Positions 14,179 through 20,567 of a stretch of 20,567 nucleotides of DNA are shown piece after piece (positions within the stretch are counted from its first letter, which is position 1; each line of letters starts with the position of its first letter). The stretch comes from an uncultured Collinsella sp. (GTDB lineage: Bacteria; Actinomycetota; Coriobacteriia; Coriobacteriales; Coriobacteriaceae): NCBI GenBank assembly GCA_900557505.1, contig USTC01000003.1:1-20567 (forward strand), written 5' to 3'. Under the pieces are notes generated by a model that was not told the origin of the DNA, made no database searches, and saw only the letters and a program-made list of their open reading frames with translations. Both the position numbers and the translations under genes were made by a program.

Positions 14179-15936
14179 CTACAGCTGCCAGGCGGCCGCT
14201 TCCTTTTGCAGCGCAACCATGCGGGCGAATTCCCCGCCTGCCGCCTTGAGCTGCGCCGGAGTTCCCTGTTCGGCAATCACGCCATCCTTGAGCACGACGA
14301 TTTTGTCGGCATTTTCCACCGTACGCATACGGTGGGCAATAACGATAACCGTCTTACCTGCGAGCAGACGGGAGAGTGCCTGCTGTACCACGGTCTCGTT
14401 CTCCACATCCAAGCTCGCCGTCGCCTCGTCCAACAGCACGATGGGCGCGTCTTTGAGCAGCGCACGGGCGATAGAGATGCGCTGGCGCTCACCGCCGGAC
14501 AGCTTGGAGCCGTTCTCGCCGATCATGGTGTCGTAGCCCTGCGGCATGCGGCTCACAAACTCGTCGCAGTTGGCGGCACGCGCAGCCGCAAGCACTTCCT
14601 CATCGGTGGCATCACGACGCCCGAGGCGGATGTTTCCCATCACTGTGTCGTCAAAGAGCAGCACGTCTTGGAACACAATGGCGTAGTCGCGCAGCAGCAC
14701 CTCGGGATCAACGCCCGCAACATCCACGCCACCCACGGTGACCGTGCCTTCGGTAGCATCCCAAAAGCGCGCGGCCAGGCGGCTCACCGTAGACTTACCG
14801 GAACCCGAAGGACCGACCAGCGCCGTGACCTCGCCTTCCTTGGCGGTAAAGCTCACATCGGTAAGAACTTTCTCGCCGGCGCGTCCGTCCTCGCCCGCAC
14901 CATAGCCAAATGCCACGTGATCGAACACCACATCGTGGCCCGCGGGCTCAAATTTCTCGCTGCCCCGCGCCACGGGCTCTTCCATGATGGAACGCATGCG
15001 CTTGGCAGACGACTCGGCGGCAAACAGCTCGGACATTAACATTAACGCCTGGTCAAAGGGCGCATAGATACGGCTCACCATAAGCAGGAAGGCAAACATC
15101 ACCAAAAAGTCGACCTGCCCGGAGGCGACCATCGCGGCACCCGTGACCAGCGTGGTGGCAATGCCCAGACGCAGGATGGCAAAGGCAGAGTTGACCAAAA
15201 GCCCGTTAGCGAGCTCGCCCTTGGTGGTCTCGCGCTCCTCGGCATCGATCACGGCGTTGAGCCCCTCAAGATAATGGGCCTCCTGGTTGGTGGCGCGGAT
15301 CTCGCGAGCGCAGTCAAGTGTCTCTTGAATAGCCTCGGTAACCTTGACCTTCTCGGCGCGCACGCGATCGAACACCGGAGTCATGGGGCCGCGTGTTAGA
15401 TACAGCACGGCAAAGGCCACGGGAACGCTCCAAAACGCCGCAATCGCCAGCTGCCAGCAAAAGAACAGCGACGCCACGAACACAATGGCGCTTGCGATGA
15501 TGGCACCCCAAAGCTCTCCCAGCACGTGGCTGTAGGCGTGCTCCATGGCCTGGACGTCACCCATGATAGTCTCGGTTAAATCGGCCAGATCACGACGACC
15601 AAAAAACGACAGCGGCAGTTTGCGCAAGCGCTCGGCAATCTCCATACGCTGCTTGCCGCACTCCTCGTAAAAGATGCAGTAGGTGTAGTAATACTGCTGC
15701 CAGTTAGAGGCAAAGAGCAGCACAAAAAAGACCAGGAGGCCGCCCACGATCGGCAGGGCATCCGGCAGGTCGGCGCCGGTGGCGAGATGCTCGACAAAGC
15801 CGGCCATAACCAGGAATAAAAAGCCCATGCCGGCCATGGTAATGAGATTAGTGAGCGTGGTCCAGAAAATGCCACGTTTTACGCCGGCGACGCCTTTATC
15901 GGATAGGAAATACTTCTTTTGGAATGAGGCGAACAT
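14179..15936 (-). CDS. ABC exporter-fold half-transporter, second subunit
   Basis: A 585-residue protein with an N-terminal six-helix exporter-type membrane domain (about 1-330) and a C-terminal ATPase. The ATPase motifs are intact: Walker A GPSGSGKST (375-383), Q-loop VFQD, signature LSGGERQ (about 479), Walker B IVLLDE (about 499-504), D-loop SLD and switch His in VIAHR (535). The ATG at 15936 directly follows the stop of the partner gene (TAAATG, no gap), so the two are coupled and almost certainly form a heterodimer. A divergent AraC regulator precedes the pair, as with siderophore-linked pairs (YbtPQ, IrtAB), but drug or peptide export cannot be excluded. Confidence 0.93.
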   Translation of the reverse strand: MFASFQKKYFLSDKGVAGVKRGIFWTTLTNLITMAGMGFLFLVMAGFVEHLATGADLPDALPIVGGLLVFFVLLFASNWQQYYYTYCIFYEECGKQRMEIAERLRKLPLSFFGRRDLADLTETIMGDVQAMEHAYSHVLGELWGAIIASAIVFVASLFFCWQLAIAAFWSVPVAFAVLYLTRGPMTPVFDRVRAEKVKVTEAIQETLDCAREIRATNQEAHYLEGLNAVIDAEERETTKGELANGLLVNSAFAILRLGIATTLVTGAAMVASGQVDFLVMFAFLLMVSRIYAPFDQALMLMSELFAAESSAKRMRSIMEEPVARGSEKFEPAGHDVVFDHVAFGYGAGEDGRAGEKVLTDVSFTAKEGEVTALVGPSGSGKSTVSRLAARFWDATEGTVTVGGVDVAGVDPEVLLRDYAIVFQDVLLFDDTVMGNIRLGRRDATDEEVLAAARAANCDEFVSRMPQGYDTMIGENGSKLSGGERQRISIARALLKDAPIVLLDEATASLDVENETVVQQALSRLLAGKTVIVIAHRMRTVENADKIVVLKDGVIAEQGTPAQLKAAGGEFARMVALQKEAAAWQL

Positions 15937-17763
15937 TTAGGCCTCGCCTCCCTTCGTGACGGCGGCATCCGCGGTCGCTGCAGTGATTTTCCAGCTCGCG
16001 GCCTGTTCGTATTCGGCCCACATCTTGGCATACAGACCCTCTTGGGACAGCAACTCGGCATGGGTACCCGACTCCTGCACGCTGCCCTGGTTGAGCACCA
16101 CGATTTGGTCTGCGCCCACCACGGTCGAAAGCCGGTGCGCAATCATAATGACCGTGCGGCCCGCCGCCAGCTTGCTAAAGGCGCGCTGGATGAGCGCCTC
16201 GTTCTCGGGATCGGCAAACGCCGTGGCCTCATCGAGCACCACGATAGGCGCGTCTTTAAGGATCGCGCGGGCGAGTGCCACGCGCTGGACCTCGCCGCCC
16301 GAAAGATATGCTCCGCCGGCACCGAGCATGGTGTTGGTGCCCTGTGGGAGCTTGGCCACAATGTCGTCGCACTGAGCTGCGGAGAGGGCCGCACGCACCT
16401 CGTCGTCAGTGGCCGTAGGCTTGGAGGCGCGCACGTTATCGGCAAGTGTTTGCCGGAACAGCTGGTTGGTCTGGAACACAAAGGCGACCTGGTCCATAAG
16501 CTCGTGCGGATCCATATCGCGAACGTCCACACCGCCTACGAGCACTCGACCCGAGGAGACATCCCAAAAACGCGGGATCAGGCTTGCGCAGGTTGACTTA
16601 CCGCCACCCGAGGGACCCACCAGGGCGAGGGTGCTACCAGCGGGAACGCTAAAACTCGCATGGTTGACAGCAGGCGCTTCGGCACCCTCGTACGTAAAGC
16701 TCACGTCCTCAAATCGCACGTCGCCGCCGGCAGGGTGCTTGGGTTGGGCGGGCACGGAGAGCTGCTTGGAATCCATGACGCTTCGAATACGAGCCAGCGA
16801 ATCGGCGCTCATCTGAGAGGCCTCGCCCACAAACATGAGCTTGGTCATGGCCGTCGGCACCACGGCCGAAAATATCGCGTAAAACGTGAAGTTGGCCATA
16901 AAATGCGCGAAGTCCGTCTCGCCCGGCGCCAACAGCAACGCCACGGGCAACAGGAATGTCACAAGACCATTGAGCGCGGTAAGGTTGAGTACTTGCGGAC
17001 CTCGGCAGAACGTGCCCGCATAGTTTTGTGCCATGTCGGCGTATTCGGCGATCGCATCGTGGAAAGCCTTAAAGGAGTAGACCGTCTGCTGAAACACCTT
17101 GACCACGGGAATACCGCGTACGTATTCGGTGCCGGTCTTGTTCATCTTGACCAGCGCTCCCATGTAGGCCTTCATGAACTCGGCGCCTTTGCCGCTCATC
17201 ATGGTGGCCATGGCGCCAAACGAAATGGCCACCGAGATAAGGCATGCCGCCCCCAAACGCCAATCGAGCGCGAAAAGCAGCACGAGCAAGCCCACGACCA
17301 TGGCGGCAGCGCCCGCGATATCGGGCAGCATGTGTGCGAGCAGGGTCTCGGTGGAGGCGGCGCATCCGTCTACAACACGACGCAGCTCACCGGTGGCGTG
17401 CGTGTCAAAGTAGCCAAGCGGCAGCTTAAGCAGGTGCTCGCTCGTAGTCTTGCGGATATTGGACGCGCAGCGAAACGCGGACAGGTGCGTGCACATAAGC
17501 CCCACGAAATAAACTACGATGCTTGCCAGGGCAAAACCCACAGCCCACCAGCCATACATCGCGATATCGGTGGCTTCGCTCCAGTTAGGCGCCACAGCGA
17601 TCAGGTCGCGCGCGACAAGCCAAATGCACACGTACGGGCCAAAGCTCAGCAGCTGCGAGAGCGCCGAGAGCGCCATGCCCAAATACGTTAGGAATTTACG
17701 GTCGCCGGCATATGCAAGCAGCTCGCCGATACCGCCGCCTTCCCTTTTTGATCCCTTTGCCAT
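15937..17763 (-). CDS. ABC exporter-fold half-transporter, first subunit
   Basis: A 608-residue membrane-ATPase fusion. After a short polar start come six membrane helices (for example LGMALSALSQLLSFGPYVCIWLVA), with an ATPase from about residue 345. Motifs: Walker A GPSGGGKST (383-391), Q-loop VFQT, signature LSGGEVQ (about 487), Walker B IVVLDE, and switch His in MIAHR (543). The D-loop reads AFADPENE rather than the usual SxLD, a wording I associate with siderophore-type pairs such as YbtPQ/IrtAB; this is recollection, not a search. Both subunits keep the catalytic Glu and His, so both sites could hydrolyse ATP. The ATG at 17763 follows AAAGGAATC. The operon is read away from the AraC gene. 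Confidence 0.93.
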   Translation of the reverse strand: MAKGSKREGGGIGELLAYAGDRKFLTYLGMALSALSQLLSFGPYVCIWLVARDLIAVAPNWSEATDIAMYGWWAVGFALASIVVYFVGLMCTHLSAFRCASNIRKTTSEHLLKLPLGYFDTHATGELRRVVDGCAASTETLLAHMLPDIAGAAAMVVGLLVLLFALDWRLGAACLISVAISFGAMATMMSGKGAEFMKAYMGALVKMNKTGTEYVRGIPVVKVFQQTVYSFKAFHDAIAEYADMAQNYAGTFCRGPQVLNLTALNGLVTFLLPVALLLAPGETDFAHFMANFTFYAIFSAVVPTAMTKLMFVGEASQMSADSLARIRSVMDSKQLSVPAQPKHPAGGDVRFEDVSFTYEGAEAPAVNHASFSVPAGSTLALVGPSGGGKSTCASLIPRFWDVSSGRVLVGGVDVRDMDPHELMDQVAFVFQTNQLFRQTLADNVRASKPTATDDEVRAALSAAQCDDIVAKLPQGTNTMLGAGGAYLSGGEVQRVALARAILKDAPIVVLDEATAFADPENEALIQRAFSKLAAGRTVIMIAHRLSTVVGADQIVVLNQGSVQESGTHAELLSQEGLYAKMWAEYEQAASWKITAATADAAVTKGGEA

Positions 17764-17781
17764 GAGATTCCTTTCTAACGG

Positions 17782-17815
17782 ATTGAGAGTTAACCATACT
17801 CAATTTATCATTGAT
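17782..17815 (+). promoter_or_regulatory. araC-type promoter overlapped by inverted TTGAG repeats
   Basis: TTGAGA (17783-17788), 17 bases and TATCAT (17806-17811) form a good plus-strand promoter for the AraC gene. Overlapping it are ATTGAG (17782-17787), CTCAAT (17799-17804) and ATTGAT (17810-17815), which form two inverted pairs, one of them TCAAT-TTATC-ATTGA. The elements lie between the divergent genes and could control both. The ABC promoter on the other strand was not clear; TTGACT at 17821-17826 is a possible -35 box. Confidence 0.6.
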
Positions 17816-17877
17816 ATGTTAGTCAAGGCTCACAATCGAGCCAGGCGTGGACGTTTTCGCAAAGGAAGGGAACGCTT

Positions 17878-18876
17878 TTGAAAATGCATCGGGCCGCGAC
17901 CGACATAACCGAGCTCTACGCACCGCAGTTTGAGCAGTTTGGCCTGGAGCTTTCCGGCAAGGGCGCTGTCTTTACCGGCGAGGTGGCAAACGACCGGGCG
18001 CACGGCCGCGCATGGATCATGCCCCTCTCCCCTGCCTGCATCGTCATGGAGCATTTCATCACCCCGACGCACGATATGTACCTGGCCGAATACACACCCG
18101 AGCCATACGCCTGCGTGAGCGAGGTCAGCGCGCCCACACTTACATGCATGCCCGAGGCTGGCATAACGCCTGCGAACCTTAAACCATTGCATGGACCGTG
18201 GCCAAACAATGCCGTTTGCAGCTTTATCCAAGATAGCTGTGGCGAGGAATTAAGCCCGCTGTTTGCGGGGGAGCTCTATCACTCGCGCTCGGTGCTCTTT
18301 TTGCCTGGATATTTTGACGAACTGGAGCACCGCTATCCCACCGAGTTCGCGGGAATCTTTGAGGCGTTTGCCGAGCCATGGCACGAGGAGGCGACGTCTG
18401 CCATCTGCCACACGCTGCGCCGGATTAACGAGGACCGCGCCCGCACCGTAGGCGGACACGTCTATATGCAGGGCATCGTGGAGACCATGGTCGCGGAGCT
18501 CGCCTGTTCGCGCGCGGCCCACAAGCAGGCGCGGCAGGCGGCAGACACACGCGTCAGCATTGCCGAAGAAGCAACGGCAATGATTGAGCGCGCGCTCGAC
18601 AAGGGCAGGCATGTGAGCATCAACGAGGTGGCCGAGGGACTCTTCACGAGCCGCTCCAAACTATGCGCCACCTTTAAGGCCCAAACAGGCGAGTCCCTGG
18701 GCGCCTACATTCGCAGACGCCGTATGGAGCAAGCACAGGACCTTTTGGCCGATAGCGCGCTCACGATAGCGCAGGTGGCAGAGCGGCTCGACTACCCTCA
18801 GCAAGCCGCCTTCGCCCAAGCCTTCAAACAATACACCGGCATGACACCCACGGCTTGGCGAAGCAAGCATCGCTAA
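17878..18876 (+). CDS. AraC-family transcriptional regulator
   Basis: A 332-residue regulator. The C-terminal 100 residues form the two-helix-turn-helix AraC domain: VSINEVAEGLFTSRSKLCATFKAQTGESL then IRRRRMEQAQDLLADSALTIAQVAERLDYPQQAAFAQAFKQYTGMTPTAWR. The N-terminal 220 residues should sense a ligand but match nothing I can name. The TTG at 17878 is preferred because AAGGAAGGG lies 7 bases before it; the ATG two codons later (17884) is the alternative. It is divergent from the ABC pair across 114 bases, so it most likely controls that operon, possibly like YbtA with YbtPQ. Confidence 0.92.
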   Translation: MKMHRAATDITELYAPQFEQFGLELSGKGAVFTGEVANDRAHGRAWIMPLSPACIVMEHFITPTHDMYLAEYTPEPYACVSEVSAPTLTCMPEAGITPANLKPLHGPWPNNAVCSFIQDSCGEELSPLFAGELYHSRSVLFLPGYFDELEHRYPTEFAGIFEAFAEPWHEEATSAICHTLRRINEDRARTVGGHVYMQGIVETMVAELACSRAAHKQARQAADTRVSIAEEATAMIERALDKGRHVSINEVAEGLFTSRSKLCATFKAQTGESLGAYIRRRRMEQAQDLLADSALTIAQVAERLDYPQQAAFAQAFKQYTGMTPTAWRSKHR

Positions 18877-18940
18877 GGCCCAAGCTCCCTGGCCGTAACG
18901 GAGCGATTAATTGGCCGCCGCCCGTCAGCTCACCCAGGAT

Positions 18941-20305
18941 CTAAACGTCAAGACGCGCACAATCAAGCGCCTTTTTGATAAGAGGGACAGATCGATCAGC
19001 CAAATACAACGGAATGTTGAGCACCCCGTCGTCGAGCTTTAGGTTCTTAAGTGAGTAGCGGACCCTCAATGGAGTCGTCTCCGCATGCTTGTCGGCATAG
19101 TACTTAAGGCTCTTGGAATGAACGACCTCTCCCGATTTGACCTCGACGGGAACGATTTCGTTTCCGACTTGAATCAAAAAATCGACTTCGTGCTTCGGCT
19201 TCTCGTTTGTCCAATAACGCGGAGCAGCATCTAACTGTGAAAGTAATGCCTGAAGCACATAGTTCTCGGCGAACGAACCTTTGAACTCCGAAAATAGCGC
19301 ATCCGAGATGGCAAAAGCGGACGCATCAAGCCTTGCCATGCGGCGCAGCAAGCCGACATCAAGACAGTAGACTTTAAATGCCTTGAGGTCATCGTACGCA
19401 GAGAGCGGCACACCACCGGCAGCATTAAGGCGAACCGCCGTGATGAGCCCAGCATCGGCAAGCCATTCCAGAGCATCCTCGTATTCTCGAGCACGAGCCC
19501 CCTCGCGCACCGCACCCCAAACGAACTTTTTGTTCTCGCGCGCCAACTGAGCTGGAATCGAGTTCCATATTTGCGAAAGCTTGGCGAACTGCGCACGGCC
19601 ACCATGCTTGGCAAAATCGCGCTCGTAGGAATCCAAGAGATCAGACAACACCTTATCGACCTGAACGATATCGCCCGTCTCCACCCACCGGCCAAGAGCC
19701 TCTGGCATGCCGCCGCATGCAAAATAACGACGAAGATGCTCGACGAGACGGACATGGAAGAAATCGGGCACTGTCTCGATCTGATCCAGGCCGCCAAGGT
19801 ATTCGTCGTAGTTTGCAGCGCCCTCGGCTTTCAGAAACTCGGAAAAGCTCATGGGGCGCATCTCCATGAACTCGACCTTTCCCACCGGAAAAGCGCTGGT
19901 CTCACGGGACAAGCGAACGCCCAACAAAGACCCTGCGCATGCGACGTGATACTCGGGGGCCTCGTCACAGAAGTATTTAAGGGCGCCGACTGCAGAAGGA
20001 CAATCCTGGATCTCATCAATAATAAGCAGCGTCTCGCCGGGATCGATAGGCTGTCCAAGTGCCAGGGAAAGATTTGAGATGATCCGTCGAGGATCGCGCG
20101 TACCTTCGAAAAACTGAGCGTACTCGCTCTGTACCCCAGGTGACGGCTCCTCGAGCGTCAGATACACAAAATTGAGGTACGAGGTTCGGCCGAACTCCTT
20201 AAGCGCCCACGTCTTTCCAACCTGGCGCGCCCCCTTAAGGATAAGCGGCTTACGATATTCTGACGCTTTCCAAGCGTTAAGCTTGGCAATGATATCTCGC
20301 TGCAT
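18941..20305 (-). CDS. AAA_14 / DUF4143 ATPase
   Basis: A 454-residue protein of a widespread, poorly understood family. The N-terminal AAA domain has Walker A LKGARQVGKTW (about 24-34), Walker B LLIIDEIQDC (about 94-103) and a sensor-like CAGSLLG. The C-terminal DUF4143 part carries a PD-(D/E)xK-like nuclease core, EVDFLIQVGNEIVPVEVKSG. Other conserved parts are RPMSFSEFL and the glycine-rich FACGGMPEAL. The ATG at 20305 follows GGGAGG. The gene stands alone, with no toxin or mobile-element partner, and is preceded by a large palindrome. Members are often scattered in gut bacteria and vary between strains, suggesting transfer, but no function can be claimed. Confidence 0.9.
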   Translation of the reverse strand: MQRDIIAKLNAWKASEYRKPLILKGARQVGKTWALKEFGRTSYLNFVYLTLEEPSPGVQSEYAQFFEGTRDPRRIISNLSLALGQPIDPGETLLIIDEIQDCPSAVGALKYFCDEAPEYHVACAGSLLGVRLSRETSAFPVGKVEFMEMRPMSFSEFLKAEGAANYDEYLGGLDQIETVPDFFHVRLVEHLRRYFACGGMPEALGRWVETGDIVQVDKVLSDLLDSYERDFAKHGGRAQFAKLSQIWNSIPAQLARENKKFVWGAVREGARAREYEDALEWLADAGLITAVRLNAAGGVPLSAYDDLKAFKVYCLDVGLLRRMARLDASAFAISDALFSEFKGSFAENYVLQALLSQLDAAPRYWTNEKPKHEVDFLIQVGNEIVPVEVKSGEVVHSKSLKYYADKHAETTPLRVRYSLKNLKLDDGVLNIPLYLADRSVPLIKKALDCARLDV

Positions 20306-20324
20306 GACCGAACCTCCCGCAAAG

Positions 20325-20399
20325 AAACTTCCGTAAACGTGATATTTCCCACATTTTACCCTAGGTAAAACGTGACATTTATCACATTTACGGAAGTTT
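20325..20399. repeat. 75-bp imperfect palindrome upstream of the ATPase gene
   Basis: The outer arms (20325-20344 and 20380-20399) match at 19 of 20 positions and begin AAACTTCCGTAAA. An inner palindrome TTTTACC-CTA-GGTAAAA (20354-20370), flanked by CAC/GTG, has the same centre at 20362. The whole element is A+T-richer than its surroundings and ends 20 bases before the ATPase ATG, so it lies in the promoter or 5' leader. Confidence 0.85.
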
Positions 20400-20431
20400 T
20401 AAGTTCATTTCGCCACACTTTCATCACATTC

Positions 20432-20460
20432 AAAAGGCGGAGGCGCCAGTGGCGCCTCCG
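20432..20460 (-). terminator. Minus-strand terminator at the right edge
   Basis: CGGAGGCGCC-ACT-GGCGCCTCCG (10-bp perfect stem) is followed on the minus strand by CC and TTTT. It probably ends a gene lying to the right of the window. Confidence 0.75.
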
Positions 20461-20475
20461 TCACTATCTTTCCTA

Positions 20476-20567
20476 TCAGCCCGCCTGACCCGAACGGCCG
20501 AGTCGTTGCAGAACCCGGGAGCCCCGGCAGGGCGGGTGCTTGCTCAAAATGAGTTCCGCACGCAAAG
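20476..20567 (-). CDS. Possible 3' end of a gene entering from the right (partial)
   Basis: One minus-strand frame is open from the window edge to a TGA at 20476-20478, about 15 bases before the terminator stem, encoding residues such as ILSKHPPCRGSRVLQRL. I do not recognise it. A second frame is open even through the hairpin, so coding is not certain; the stretch could be an intergenic repeat. Confidence 0.3.
   Translation of the reverse strand, partial: LRAELILSKHPPCRGSRVLQRLGRSGQAG

Overview
The window is GC-rich bacterial DNA (roughly 60% by eye), and its gene content points to an actinobacterium of the class Coriobacteriia, most likely Collinsella-like. The clues are the rplM-rpsI-glmM order, long BTAD-type regulators, a DUF6110 protein beside a P-type ATPase, and short palindromic repeats between genes. 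The genus is an inference; no marker here settles it.

Layout. 1-653: the possible end of an upstream gene, yhbY and a strong terminator. 651-3650 (minus): a 999-residue ATPase-BTAD regulator. 4035-8083 (minus): a housekeeping block in the order rplM-rpsI, terminator, glmM, stand-alone PTS IIA, nagB, terminator. It joins ribosomal proteins to amino-sugar metabolism (GlmM towards UDP-GlcNAc, NagB back to fructose-6-P). The glmM frame is broken by about 53 bp of foreign-looking, lower-GC sequence directly after the DGDAD metal-site motif. 8183-9061 (minus): a patatin-like lipase. 9062-9510: a gene-free mosaic of repeats and hairpins, two of which copy 17 nt of the tmRNA T-arm in inverted orientation. 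9511-9919 (minus): tmRNA (ssrA) with a readable tag and terminator. 10157-10591 (plus): an unknown acidic 144-residue protein.

10650-11634 (minus): a toxin-antitoxin pair (RelB/DinJ-like antitoxin, PIN-domain toxin) with an unusually clear promoter and palindromic operator. 11659-13998 (minus): a DUF6110 small protein and a P1B-like metal ATPase whose usual CPC motif reads YSC. 14179-17763 (minus): two half-size ABC exporter-fold subunits, with a divergent AraC-family regulator (17878-18876, plus) sharing a short control region full of TTGAG/CTCAA repeats; this layout resembles siderophore or iron-linked ABC pairs. 18941-20305 (minus): an AAA_14/DUF4143 ATPase with a 75-bp imperfect palindrome just upstream. 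The right edge has a minus-strand terminator and possibly the end of another gene.

The points most worth a second look are the glmM interruption, the tmRNA-derived inverted repeats, the YSC ATPase with its DUF6110 partner, and the 75-bp palindrome. I saw no CRISPR array, no intact insertion sequence and no canonical tRNA.
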